NCBI GenBank assembly: GCA_010279815.1
Contig: QEOQ01000522.1
Coordinates: 120,610 to 184,609, forward strand
Direction of reading: 5' to 3'
Source: Brachionus plicatilis
Lineage: Eukaryota; Rotifera; Eurotatoria; Ploima; Brachionidae
DNA length: 64,000 nt
The notes under the pieces are model-generated. The model worked only from the letters and a program-made list of their open reading frames with translations. It ran no database searches and had not been told where the DNA came from. Shown here in pieces: positions 54,189 to 64,000 of this stretch. Every line of letters starts with the position of its first letter. The first letter of the stretch is position 1. The position numbers and the translations under genes were made by a program.

Positions 54189-55009
54189 ATAGTTGCTAAT
54201 AATTGCTAATTTCTTTTTATTAAAAATAATTTTTAAATTAAATTTTTTTTTTTAATTTTTATATTAGAATAATTTATTTTTTAATTGAAGAAGCTGCTTA
54301 ATTGAAAAAACTTTTTTAAAGGGTAAAAATCTGTAAATTAATAATCTTCTCCAAACACAATAAAGAAAATAATGACTTAAGGAAAAAATTTGAATCAAAA
54401 TTCCACCTCAATGGTTTATGAAAAAAAAAAACTGTAGTTCAGGGTCAAATTAAATAAAAATTGTTTTATATCACATCATAGTTTAATAGCGTGGCACTAT
54501 TAAATAAATTAAAAAGAAGATTTTCTCTTCTCAATATTAAAAGCTCCTTCAGTTGTTTTAGATTTAGAAGTCTCTTTAATTTATTAAAGGTGAGCTTTTA
54601 ATATTAGAGGTAAGTTTTTATATTTTAGAGGTATTTTTTAATAATTTAGAGGGAAGCAAAGAATTCATGCGTTAATAAAACTCAGTTTATTTATTATTTA
54701 AGAAAATTGGAAATATTTGCTATTTGAAATATTTTTTTGATTGGTTAAACAAAACAACAATATTTTACAAAAAAAAATGAAACAAAAAACTCCCAGGATT
54801 TTAAAATTCCTTGGAAAGGATTTACAAAAAAAATCTTTTTTTCATCGAACGAAACTATTTTCCGTTTTTATGATAAAAAAGCTTAAAAAAATTAAATTTG
54901 TATTATGATAATTTTATTTCATTTTTTTTTAAATATAGTAATTTTCTTTTAACCAATCAAAAGAAAAATTAAACCCAAAAAATTTTCCTATTTTTCATTG
55001 AATCCCATC
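54189..55009. other. AT-rich spacer with a short foldback
   Basis: TCTTCTCAATATTAAAAGCTCC (54527-54548, with flanking letters) is mirrored by AGCTTTTAATATTAGAGG at 54593-54610. No gene seen. Confidence 0.4.
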
Positions 55010-55367
55010 GATAAATTTTTTTTTTAATTTTATTTTATTAAATGATAAAATTACACTTATAACAAATACGACAATAGGCCAAGTTGAATAGGCAACGTTT
55101 TATGTTGTTTGTGGAAATATTCGAATAAGACAAATAAATGAAAAGAAGTATTACATTTTTATAGTAAAACAAATAATTAATATAACAACAATCACAAATC
55201 AAGATAATATCAAATAAAATATTAAAAGTAAGAAAGATTGTAGACAATGGTCATTGAGATAACGATGACACTTTTTATTAATCTAATTTAATTAAAAAAT
55301 TTAGATAAATAACCAATGCTACGAATGGATAAGTTATTGAAATTGAGGATCGTAGATCGTAGTTACA
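55010..55367 (-). repeat. Probable 3' LTR of the second Gypsy element
   Basis: Begins TGTAAC right after the purine-rich tract GGGGGAGATA (minus strand). AATAAA-like polyadenylation words lie at its far end (55018-55040). The exact 3' boundary is not visible because no second LTR is present. Confidence 0.45.
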
Positions 55368-56470
55368 TATCTCCCCCGATAAGATAGTCTTGGTCCCTAT
55401 GACGCTCTTTGATAATTAAATTAGCTTGTTTCTCTAATGGCAATATGTTTAGAATATTATAGTTTCGAACAGTAGAATATTTACTTAATATTAAATTATA
55501 AAATCTAATAGAAAATAAAAATAAAACAATTATCACTATTACAACTATAATTATTAGTGCAATATTGAGGTTATATTTAATTTTGTTGAATTCTTCATTC
55601 AAAATATTTTTAGAATTAATAAGTTTGCTATTTGCACTTTTTGTTAAGCTAATATCATCGATTGGTAAGACATAGAAATTTCCTTCTATGTCGTTTTTTC
55701 TAATTCAATTTGTTTTATTAAAGTGTTAAAATCGTTAATTATTTCCTTGTATTGGTTGAAGTTTAAAGTTGACAAATCTCAAAATTTATGTGATGGTAGA
55801 ATCGTTATGTCGTTAACTGGTGGACAATGGATTTCCTTTGAAAAGCTTTTAATTTTATTATTCGACAAGAACATTGGTACTGATTTTTTATCAGAATTTT
55901 TGATGAAGATGGGTAAATCAACATGACATGAGTTTGATGCCAGATTGTAATTTCTTTTACTGGTTGACATAAAGTTATGTATATAAATTAATTTTTGGAG
56001 TAAACGATAAGTTTATTACCATTAGAATCCTGAAATTAAGTGAAATTTGTTATCAAGCGAAGCAAATAAGTTTAGTTAAAACTACCATTGCGAGATATTA
56101 AATTCGACTTAATCGAATAGTTTCTTTAAAAATACTGTCTGTTTTTCCTAGAAAAAATGAAGTATTCATGTATCTTATTACTTTTTTCATAGAACTCTTA
56201 TGTACGGAATCATTAATTATATATTTCTGCTTTGTGAGTAACTAAATTTTAAAATTTTCATTGAATTAATATGTTTTGTCAAGTAAATTTGAACGTTTGC
56301 AATAGTTATTTAAATCAGCTATTCTATTTTTATCATTGTGTTCATAATAGTAAAATTTTTCACTTATTGTTTGACCATTAAGATAATGAAAGAATGAAGA
56401 GAAACTAAGAATAGAAAGAAGATTAGAATTTATTGTTTTCTTTTTTCTTCCACGTTTAGGCCTGTTTTGG
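55363..56470 (-). pseudogene. Env-like ORF of the Gypsy element, decayed
   Basis: After the chromodomain the frame passes into a hydrophobic, signal-peptide-like segment (about 56395-56440). A second open piece at 55779-55970 carries a Cys/Pro pattern, and a third (55363-55602) has a polar helix, one strongly hydrophobic membrane span of about 22 residues and a short tail. This is the layout of an envelope-type third ORF in some Gypsy elements. At least two stops and frame changes separate the pieces, so no full product is possible. The stop codon lies within the first bases of the LTR. Identification rests on position and topology, not on a recognised fusion-protein motif. Confidence 0.5.
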
Positions 56471-56850
56471 AGATTATTATGATATTCATTGATCTGATGT
56501 TTATCATGAATATCAGTGATTTTTTTCCATTCATTTTTCCTATGTGGAAAATTATTCAACTTAATTTGGTATCTAAAACCTCTTCCAATTTTCTTGTGAT
56601 CAACAATTTTTTCAATTTCAGATATTTCATCTATCAGTTAATTTTTGTCATCTGAAATATAAGAATTAGTTGTACTTACCTCTTTTTTTGCCAGTTTCAA
56701 ACGCCATCTAGGGATACTTTCTTCAATGCTTTCTACTTTTTCATTTTTCAAATTGTAATTACCGTTCTCGGTAATTCTGTCAATGAAGAATAGACCGTTA
56801 TATGAGGGTTCAAATTTATTCTCAATTTTTTCGTTTTATATAAACTTCAT
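56440..56850 (-). pseudogene. Gypsy integrase C terminus: GPY/F module plus chromodomain
   Basis: Minus strand from about 56845: KFEPSYNGLFFIDRI and NGNYNLKNEK form the GPY/F module, and IPRWRLKLAKK ends it. After one stop near 56640 come IEKIVDHKKIGRGFRYQIKL and NEWKKITDI, a chromodomain that would tether integrase to chromatin. The end is a basic stretch (RPKRGRKKK). Confidence 0.7.
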
Positions 56851-56860
56851 CATTTATTTT

Positions 56861-57290
56861 AAGAGTATCGAAGGTTACTTTCTTTTATCTATTTTGGGTT
56901 TTTATCTGCTTAAGATTAAATTAATATTTGTTTTCTCAAAAAATTTTATTCTTTTATCATTTCATTTATTATTAAGTTTTCTTTAAAAATTTCTTAATAT
57001 TTTTTTGAAATCCTTAAATTTCGTAATTTAATTATTATTGTATTAAGAGTGTGTACTTATATATGCTGTTACATTAAAATATTATTTGATTTATTCGCTT
57101 TATTAACTATTTGTCCAATTAAATTTTTCAAATAGCAGAATTCTCTCACAAACCAATGCCTGGACCTTTAATTTAAAAAAAAATCATAATTTAAAGTTAA
57201 ATTCGATATGTTCGATTTAATCATTAATTTCTATTAAATAAAATAAAAATGTAAGAAATGTTTTTTTTTCAAAATTATATTTTTTTTGGA
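56861..57290. other. AT-rich spacer
   Basis: Phe/Leu-rich open frame on plus (56783-56986) is a composition effect. Nothing supportable. Confidence 0.4.
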
Positions 57291-57304
57291 CAAAATTAAA
57301 AAAT

Positions 57305-57485
57305 AAAATGTTTTTTACGAGTTCCAATTTCTTCCACTGTTGTAACCATTTCTGCGATAGTTGTCTCCATATTTGACATGCGAGTTCCCATTTCTGCCAC
57401 TGTGGTCTTCATATTTGACTAGCGAGAATCGAGATTCCTCAGATTTTGATTAATTTGATCCAAAGAGAGATCAAAGTTAATTGAT
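57305..57485 (-). pseudogene. Short heptad-repeat (coiled-coil) protein remnant
   Basis: The minus strand reads LDQINQNLRNLDSR, a stop, then three tandem near-copies of a block like MSNMETTIAEMVTTVEEIGT with M/I/V at heptad positions. The DNA is a ~45-bp imperfect tandem repeat (GAGTTCCNATTTCTGCCACT words on plus). Too short to name; could be part of a gag or of a LINE ORF1 coiled coil. Confidence 0.45.
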
Positions 57486-58349
57486 TGAAATTCATGTTTA
57501 TCCAGAGAAAAAATCTACTAAAAAAGTTTTTAATTGATTAAATGATTAATTTAAAATTGTTTATTTAAATTTGAAATGGCTCTTAGTAGTAAAACTACTT
57601 CTGCCACTATTGATTATTCTCTCTAATTTATAACGATTTTTTTTCAAATTCATATAAAGCAAGCATTGCTAAATTTTGAAAAATACTCCGACATATTAAA
57701 TGCATAATTTAATAGAACTTATTCTTTTATACTAATAACCACAGCATTAAACAGAATTTGTCTTCTGAGAGCAGAATAAAGTTTTTTTTTCTTTAAATAT
57801 TTAGTTAAAATAAAATTAATTCAAAAAAATTAATTTAATTTTAAATAAAAAAAAATTTTTAGTTAATATTGCAAGCATGAAAAACTTAGTTTTTTTCTAT
57901 AAATTTTAACATATTTGTAGTTTAACAAACAATCTGTTTTCCGTTATTTATAAATTGAATTGTTCTTAAAATGCATTAAACGAACGTCATTTTTCACTAA
58001 AATCGAAATTAGTAAAGAAAAAAACAAAGTTTTTCGGTTCTGGTATGCTAACTGAACTATGGTTCATCTATTCCTGGAACAATTATTGTCCTCAGGTTTT
58101 GTGAACTATTAGACTCAATCTAAAAATTTTTCACTTATTTTGATATTATTTCATCTATTTAGAAAAAACCTAAATGTAATATTTATAAAAATAATAATTC
58201 AATTGAAAACTAGAAATTTAAAAATAAGATAGAAAAAAAAATAATTACTCACATTTAAATTTTTTTTTTTGTTTTTTTTTTTTAAATAAAATTTATTTAG
58301 TAGTAGTATAGTAGTAAAGTCTTCTTGAAAATATATCAAATAAGTATAC
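57486..58349. other. AT-rich spacer with a MITE end
   Basis: 58075-58115 reads GGAACAATTATTGTCCTCAG then GTTTTGTGAACTATTAGA, an end of the foldback family of 22.4-24.8 kb. No gene. Confidence 0.4.
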
Positions 58350-58359
58350 TCATTTTATT

Positions 58360-58850
58360 CTAGGAGTTGATTTTAATGCCAAATCTAATAGCCTAGGCAG
58401 TCTTAATACCCAGAACCAGAATGGTGCCATTCTTGAAGATCCCCCACTCAACTTAAATTTTTCTCTCATTAACAATAGTTCACCTACCTTTCATCTTGCC
58501 AATCGGGACTTAAATGAAATCATTCACCTATATATATCCTCACCAAATTTACTTGATAAAATTTATGACTTTAAAGTTCTATACGATTGGGACATTACAA
58601 GTGATCACTACCCAGTACAATAAAAACTAAACTCAAATTACATTAGTATTTACCAAACAAGCCTTGAGAAATTTAGTTATGACTTCAACAGAGCTGACTC
58701 GGTTAAAATTAAGAGTCTCCTTTGCAACAGCCAATATGAAGATTGCTCTGATTTCCGGTTAAATAACATTGAGGCTATCGCTATAAACTTACCAATGAAT
58801 TAAATAATGCTGCAAGCGGGTCTGTCCCAGTTAAATCTTGAAAATTATTT
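58360..58850 (+). pseudogene. LINE endonuclease C-terminal fragment
   Basis: Reads ILGVDFNAKSNSLGS (catalytic Asp/Asn) through NSSPTFHL and ITSDHYPV (catalytic His), then stops. This is the second half of the EEP endonuclease domain; the first half is absent. Confidence 0.8.
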
Positions 58851-59178
58851 AATTAATCATTAACCAGAGACATAAATGATACAATCAACAAAGAGGGAAA
58901 AAAAGATTAAAATCAAAATATGCGGAATTTAGGCCTTTATACAACAAATTAACAAGTGAATTGAGATATAAATTAAAAGAGTTTGGAAACAAAAATTGGT
59001 CAAATTTCATTAATAAAATAGGCAAAAACCAAAAATCTAGTTTTGGAATAAGATAAACAAATTTAGAAAATCAAAATCATATTACAATTTTAATAAACTT
59101 AACTATAAAAATAGCATTTTTGACTCAGAAATCGATTTACGTAACTGATTTGGTGAAATTCTTAAAGATACATTTAGT

Positions 59179-59871
59179 TTGAATAATGGCTTTATCAATG
59201 TTAGTAATAAAGAAGTTCATAAATTTGTCAATGATTATTTTAACAAGAAACAGAGTATTAAATTTGTTGAAATTACACTATCCGAGCTAAAAGAAGCTAT
59301 CAACAAAGCTAAAGATCAATCGGCAATGGGTTTTGATGGAATCCATATTAAAATACTTAAAAATCTTCCGAATTCTTTCCTAATAAGAGTCCTAGAGTTC
59401 TTTAACCTTTGCTTAAAATATGATTTTTTCCCTGAAGCTTGGAAGATCGCCAAAATTTCTATTTTTTTAGACAAAAAAGAGTTTCCTTCCGACCCTAATA
59501 ACTATCGTCCAAACACGAGTTACAAGTTGTTTTGGAAAATTACTGGAAAGAATAGTTTACAATAGACTTTATTCATATGTTGAAAATAATAAAATATTAG
59601 CAAATGAACAATCTGGCTTTAGACGATTAAGGAAGACTGCAACCTTATCTTTTTGATTCAAAAAATATCTGAGTCTTTTTGCAGATCTAAAAAGGTGTCC
59701 GGTCTCTTATTTGATATTTCTAAGGCATTTGATAAGGTTTGGCATGAAGGTCTCTTCTATAAACTAATTAAAGCTCAAGTACTTGACTATCTTATCCTCT
59801 GGATACGATCATTCATATATCACAAATCTTTTAAGGTAAAAATTAATGACTTGCAAGGAACGAATTCTTAA
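59179..59871 (+). pseudogene. LINE reverse transcriptase, N-terminal half
   Basis: AMGFDGIHIKILKN, FPEAWKIAKI and PNNYRP are the early RT blocks; after a frameshift near 59520, ANEQSGFRRLRKT and (59653 on) LLFDISKAFDKVWHEGL (first catalytic Asp) follow. The frame is cut at 59866 by the inserted element. Confidence 0.85.
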
Positions 59872-60159
59872 CTTGATCCTAATTAGGATCCTATCAATTT
59901 TCCTTACAGGAATCTGGGCCTTTTCCCAGTCAAAATTCTAATCCAGGACAGTATAGGATCCTAACTTAATTTCCTTTAAAGCCCTATAAGATTATAGGAT
60001 TTTATAGGATCCTATAAGTTCCTAAAAACTATAAATCAAAAATCTAAAAATTCAAACTTTAGAAAATATTAGGATCCTTTAAGTTATGATAATTTTTCTT
60101 GTGACTAATAGTTAGGAATAGTTAAGAAAATGAAAATTTTTTTTTATTATTCAAGCTTA

Positions 60160-61146
60160 TCTAGAATATCCTCAGTACATTCTATCGGTTTGGTGGAATA
60201 AAAAAAGCTCTTGTTGTTCAATTTGTGTTTGATCTAATGCCGATTGGCCTGCTTGAGTTTGGTTTGAAGGAATGGAGTCTTGATCGTCCTGGGTTTCATT
60301 TAAGGTCTTGAATCATCATTTGTCTCGTCCATGGAGTCACCAGCTTCTGGATCTTAAAAAAAACTATACAAAATTGAAAATTAAAAATTAATAAATCTAA
60401 CGCTTAATTAGATATTTTTTTGCGTCCAGGCATTTTTGCCTAAGTGACTTAACGACACTGTCCCAGTTGTCTGTAAATTCTTCAACGGTCTTTAATTTTT
60501 TCATATAACATGCTTTAAAAGATTTTTAGGATTAAAATTGAAATTTTTTTAATTTAAATCAAAAAATACCTTTAATTAGATTTATTCGAACTGGATCTAG
60601 AGCTGGAGTTTGTGTCCTTGTTGGAACTTTTCAATTCAGGACTAAAACTACTTTGAACGGACGAAGACACCATAGCGACATGCTGTTTTTGTTCTAAATC
60701 TTCAATCTTTGTAAACATTTTGCTAGAATTCCATCAAACCAATTGATTTTTTCAAACATCTGATTTTGTGTATTTTCAATGATGTTCAATTGTTTTCTAG
60801 TTTGATCAATTGTGACACGAAAATCATCAAAACTAAAAACAAGACCGTATATTTTTTTTAAAATTTCGTTGAGAAAATTTTAAACATTCTAATGAAAAGA
60901 AAAAATTAATTTAAAATATTAACTAATAATTTAAAAATAAAATAAATAAAAGCGTTGTTTCGAATCTTGAATGTTTTATTTTGTCTCAAAGCACTTGGTT
61001 TTTCTAAAGCCGTTTAGTAATGCCGCCAGCAAATACAATTTAAACATTAGAATTAAAAACATATAAAAACATTTAAACTAATAAAACATACTTTGTGATT
61101 GTCCAAGTGCTGTTGATTTCGCATTGTTGTTTGTTGGTGACATTTT
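60160..61146 (-). pseudogene. Accessory gene of the CACTA-like element, several short exons
   Basis: Minus strand: first exon MSPTNNNAKSTALGQSQS (61146 down) ends at a GTATGT donor. Later pieces are FDDFRVTIDQTRKQLN (60780-60835), a Ser-rich QKQHVAMVSSSVQSSF (60625-60700), KKLKTVEEFTDNWDSVV (60440-60510) and a Gln/Ser-rich acidic end (60190-60310). Introns of 40-90 bp are visible but not every junction was settled. Its orientation, opposite to the transposase, makes it a divergent partner. Unknown function; perhaps DNA-binding or regulatory, as in other two-gene transposons. Confidence 0.4.
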
Positions 61147-61473
61147 ATTTTTTGTTTTTTTTTAAATCTAATTTGAAAAATTTTATAAAGAGTCGCGATT
61201 AAATTATATATTTGAATGATAAGATTAATTTTAATTTCAAGCCGGATTAAATTTTTTTTTTCAAATCTATTTTAAAATGAGTGGAAAAAAAATTTCGTTT
61301 TTGAAACTAGTTCTGACGAAAAAAATGTCTAAAATATTTCAAAAAAATTCAAAACTCATCTTTTGAAGAAAGCTTTGATTTTACTGTTGAAGAAAAAACG
61401 GTTTTATTTTAAAAATGAAACTTTAAAAAAATAAATTAAAAATTACTAGATTAGGCTTTATTATGGTTCGGAT

Positions 61474-62285
61474 TTGTCCACAAAAAAAGCGTCACTTTTA
61501 AATATTTGTTTTTTCAATCGTTTCGACTTGTCATCTTTTGCTCAACAAAAACTCCTTGAACTAATACGCATGTTTCTTCCAATTTCGAATGATTTAGCTA
61601 AAACAATCAATAAATTAAAAAAGTTAGTTAACCGTGAAACTGAACAATTCAAAGAAAAAAAATTTTGTGATGTATGTTTAGTCGAATTGAGCACCGATAA
61701 AAAATGCCAAAACCATAATTGCTCGAATAAAAAAAAGCTTATAAAGCACTTATCTTGATATTCAGTCTCGATTAACAAGACTAATTAGAAATAAATTAAA
61801 AAAATTGAAAAATTTGTTCTAAATAGTAATCGATGTTTTAAAGACCTGACTGATGGTGAGCATTATTCTGATGGTAAAAAATCAAACCAATTAAATATTA
61901 TGGTGTATACTGACGGTATTGCAGTATCTAAGTCTAATTCAAAACATTTTTGGCCCATCATTATTGGATTGTGTGAATTGTCTTTAAGTCTTGGAGATTC
62001 AATAAAAAATAAACTCGTTACTGGTATTTGGTTTGGATCAAAAAAACCAACATCAGGCATTTTGTTTTCTAACCTGATAGAAGAAATTGAGACAATAAAC
62101 AGCAATGGAATAAAATTTAATAGAAATTTTAGAGTATAAAAATGGAATACTTTGCGATACAGCAGGAAAATCTATGGTCTTGAATATGAACCAATTTAAC
62201 GGTTACTTTGGTTTTGCCTATTGTTTAAATCCAGATAGATTCAAAAATTTGCAAAAATATCATTTAATTAATTTTAAAAAAACTT
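61474..62285 (+). pseudogene. Decayed CACTA/EnSpm-like transposase
   Basis: A Cys-rich finger (CDVCLVELSTDKKCQNHNC, 61665-61725), a Leu/Lys helix, then the core VYTDGIAVSKSNSKHFWPI (61900-61957; DG Asp), IWFGSKKPTSG, and CDTAGKSMVLNMNQFNGYFG (62145-62215). These blocks are the signature of a large family of animal transposases annotated as transposase-domain proteins, as I recall them. Stops at about 61757, 61795 and 62285 and a frame change near 62130 break it. Confidence 0.7.
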
Positions 62286-62464
62286 AAGGAGACTATATGG
62301 ACGAAGAAAAGAATTTTTAAGAAAAGCTAGGCGTATTCCTATTAAATCTTACAGAATCTTGTAGGAATCCTAATTTAAGACTAATTTAGGCTTTTCTGTT
62401 AAGACTCCTATCAAGAATCTTATATTAATCTTAACAAAAAAATCTTTAAGGAATCTTAGTTAAG

Positions 62465-62875
62465 ATTAAAAAATTGGAAGCTCAACCACAATATACTAGC
62501 TAGTCTTTACAAGGCACTTATTGGCTCAATTCTGGATTATAATTTTCCATGTCTTAACTCATTCTCCGAATCAGGTTTACAAAAGTTACAAGTTATTCAA
62601 AATACTGCTGTTAGATGCATTTTAAAACTTCCTCTCAGAACCTCCTCTGAATCATTATTCTATGAAGCAGAAAATAAATTGAATATCAGTAAAATTGACC
62701 ACAGATTAAGCAATATCTTAGAAAATTACCTTCGTAATGCTCTTGATTATTCAGTTCCATTGACTAAAAGACTTGTTTCGGAGAATCAAAGAGACTTCGA
62801 TTCTAGATTTATTACGAATCCCACTCCCCTTTGTAGCTGCTACCTAATTATACAAAAATTTTCTGACTCTTAAGA
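62465..62875 (+). pseudogene. LINE RT C-terminal end
   Basis: LYKALIGSILDYNFPCLNSF, LQKLQVIQNTAVRCILKLPL and SESLFYEAENKLNI form the conserved C-terminal segment of Jockey-type RTs, open to a stop at about 62872. It continues the LINE interrupted at 59866. Confidence 0.8.
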
Positions 62876-63115
62876 TCTTATCTATACTTTTTGTTGTTAT
62901 TTTTTTATTTTTTTTCTCCCAACTCTATCTTTTTATTAACTAAACAGCTCTTTAATTATTATTTTTGTATTTCATCCTTTCATTCATAAATAAAAAATAA
63001 CTTACTTTAAATTAAAAATTTTTTAAACTGTTTTAATTATTTTATTTTATATTATTTTATTTTATTTTATCTGAAGGAGCGTATGCTCGAACAGAAAACA
63101 AATAAATAATAATAT
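62876..63115 (+). other. LINE 3' UTR and tail
   Basis: CTGAAGGAGCGTATGCTCG at 63071 forms a small hairpin, followed by AACAAATAAATAATAATATT. The same hairpin-plus-tail occurs at about 24018-24062 and, inverted, at about 28745-28790, so this LINE family has at least three 3' ends in the window. Confidence 0.6.
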
Positions 63116-63152
63116 TAATAATAAATAATAAATCTTATCCTCTTATCTTCTT

Positions 63153-63272
63153 TTATTTGTTCGATTCCTTCAAGACTTTTTGATATGGAAATGACTCCGC
63201 ATCATTAAGAGTTTCGTCGTCAGGATTGAGTAAAACACTTTCACTTGATTTGGTCTGATCGACGGATTGCAT
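63153..63272 (-). CDS. Short ORF of unknown origin
   Basis: 39 codons starting MQSVDQTKSSESVLLNPDDE and ending VLKESNK. The composition is coding-like and less AT-driven than its surroundings; it could be a first exon or an element remnant. No domain. Confidence 0.25.
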   Translation of the reverse strand: MQSVDQTKSSESVLLNPDDETLNDAESFPYQKVLKESNK

Positions 63273-64000
63273 GTTGAGTATGACTTTGACGATGATTGTA
63301 ATCGTGTTTTTTGTATTTTGTTTAGCTAATAGTTATAAAAATGTATACTTTTCTTAGAAAGTATTTCAAGTCATTTACTAATTGGTTGAGTACTTAATTT
63401 TTTCTCAATTAAAAAAATATTTTGAGCTTTAATGATTTAAGTTGCATTTATTTGATAAAAGTTGTACATTAATTAGATAAGTTATGTTTTCATTAATAAA
63501 ATAATTTTATTTATTATATGTTAGGAAAAAAATAACGAGATAAAAATATAAAATTTTTGTTGACATTTTATAAAAATTCTTGCTATTTTAATTGATGAAA
63601 CAAAACCAAGTTGCCACTTTTTTGCCAATTTTAATGTGCTATTTTAATCTTTGCTATTTTAGTATACTCCCGGGTAATTTTCAAGGATTTATGGTAGGCT
63701 TTACCATTCCTCATAGTTTTTTATGATATAAAAAAGATAGGAGTAAGATATTCACTTAGAATAAAAAATTTGATACTAAATTTCTAATTACAAAATTAAA
63801 CCCATATGATTGTCTACATCGTTTACAAAGAAATGGGTCCTCAAATGTTTTTTTTAAAGAAACACTTGATATTTTAATTTATTTTGGTTCATATTTTTTT
63901 TCTTGATTTTTATTTTGAATATTTATGATATTAATTTTTTTTTTGTATCATTAAAGAAAATCTGTCTGATAATTATCTTTTAATTTTATTGAAAAAAAAT
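63273..64000. other. AT-rich end of the window
   Basis: TGCTATTTTAATCTTTGCTATTTTAG at 63637-63662 (two direct copies of TGCTATTTTA) is the only structure seen. No gene. Confidence 0.4.

Larger units (their letters stand above)
55010..56860 (-). mobile_element. Ty3/Gypsy element, 3' end with env-like ORF and LTR
   Basis: Read right to left: the integrase tail with chromodomain, an env-like frame, a polypurine tract at about 55368-55378 and an LTR starting TGTAACTACG at 55367. Its 5' part (gag, protease, RT, integrase core) is absent in the window. It differs in LTR sequence from the element at 18.4-22.4 kb. Frames are broken, so it is an old copy. The right border is approximate. Confidence 0.65.
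59867..62464 (+). mobile_element. CACTA-like DNA transposon nested in the LINE, ATT target duplication
   Basis: Ends CTTAACTTGATCC at 59867 and the inverse at 62464; both are flanked by ATT (59864-59866, 62465-62467), a clean 3-bp target duplication. Subterminal TAGGATCCTA-type words repeat near both ends. It carries a decayed transposase on plus (61474-62285) and a spliced accessory gene on minus (60160-61146). Three-bp duplications and this transposase type suit the CACTA/EnSpm group, but the CACTA tip is absent, so the group name is tentative. Confidence 0.75.
58350..63115 (+). mobile_element. Second LINE (Jockey/RTE-like), split by a nested DNA transposon
   Basis: Plus strand: endonuclease C-terminal part (58360-58625), spacer, RT N-terminal part (59179-59866), then an inserted 2.6-kb element, then the RT C-terminal end (62465-62875), a 3' UTR and an AATAAT-type tail near 63115. 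The piece of RT between the SGVPQG box and the C-terminal region is missing, so the LINE already had an internal deletion or lost it at insertion. Multiple stops. Confidence 0.85.

Noticed and set aside
1..64000. Prokaryotic features: operons, ribosome-binding sites, CRISPR arrays
   Set aside because: Introns, metazoan genes and retroelements show a nuclear eukaryotic genome; no spaced direct repeats of CRISPR type were seen.

Overview
The window is eukaryotic and very AT-rich (my estimate by eye is about three quarters A+T). Genes are split by short AT-rich GT...AG introns of about 40-120 bp, and most of the DNA is transposable elements of many classes, often nested. A NUP133 fragment, a rhodopsin-type receptor and a heparan-sulfate 6-O-sulfotransferase-like enzyme make it metazoan. 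Tiny introns, extreme AT content and this mix of LINE, Penelope, Ty3/Gypsy, FLYWCH-MULE, pogo and mariner elements fit a small aquatic invertebrate such as a monogonont rotifer. That placement is an inference; no rRNA, tRNA or mitochondrial marker is present to prove it.

Layout. 1-3.5 kb: minus-strand Jockey/CR1-type LINE (zinc-knuckle ORF1, endonuclease plus reverse transcriptase ORF2). 4.3-5.4 kb: small three-exon gene of unknown role. 5.8-18.2 kb: foldback elements, LINE scraps, a deleted mariner/maT element with 162-bp terminal repeats, and two related CCCCG-ended elements, one holding a Penelope GIY-YIG fragment with a hammerhead-like motif. 18.4-22.4 kb: Ty3/Gypsy element with its 5' LTR and a 1245-codon gag-pol ORF truncated inside integrase. 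22.4-24.8 kb: foldback repeats. 24.8-26.1 kb: intact single-exon receptor gene. 26.6-29.2 kb: MULE element with a FLYWCH-type transposase gene. 31.2-32.3 kb: 5' fragment of NUP133. 34.1-34.6 kb: four copies of a 135-bp tandem repeat.

36.0-45.0 kb is the most notable region. Four genes lie in a row on the plus strand: a six-exon chromodomain protein; a large D-D-CxxH-E transposase-like ORF; a three-exon Ulp1-type cysteine protease ending in a RING-H2 finger; and a many-exon coiled-coil protein with two MYT1-like CCHHC zinc fingers and a tandemly duplicated block of exons. Splice phases close perfectly in all the spliced models. I read this as one large DNA transposon with transposition, chromatin-targeting and SUMO/ubiquitin-type functions. 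Two single in-frame TAA codons, one beside the proposed catalytic Glu, suggest recent inactivation. A 445-bp inverted repeat brackets 30.3-47.4 kb, but I could not fix the element ends.

45.3-52.4 kb: a pogo/Tigger remnant, a decayed element with long terminal repeats, nested hAT-like foldbacks and RT scraps. 53.2-54.2 kb: sulfotransferase-like gene with a ruined PAPS loop. 55.0-56.9 kb: 3' end of a second Gypsy element (integrase tail with chromodomain, decayed env-like ORF, polypurine tract, LTR). 58.3-63.1 kb: plus-strand LINE split by a 2.6-kb element with an ATT target duplication and a decayed CACTA-like transposase. Host genes are few; most interactions visible here are between elements.
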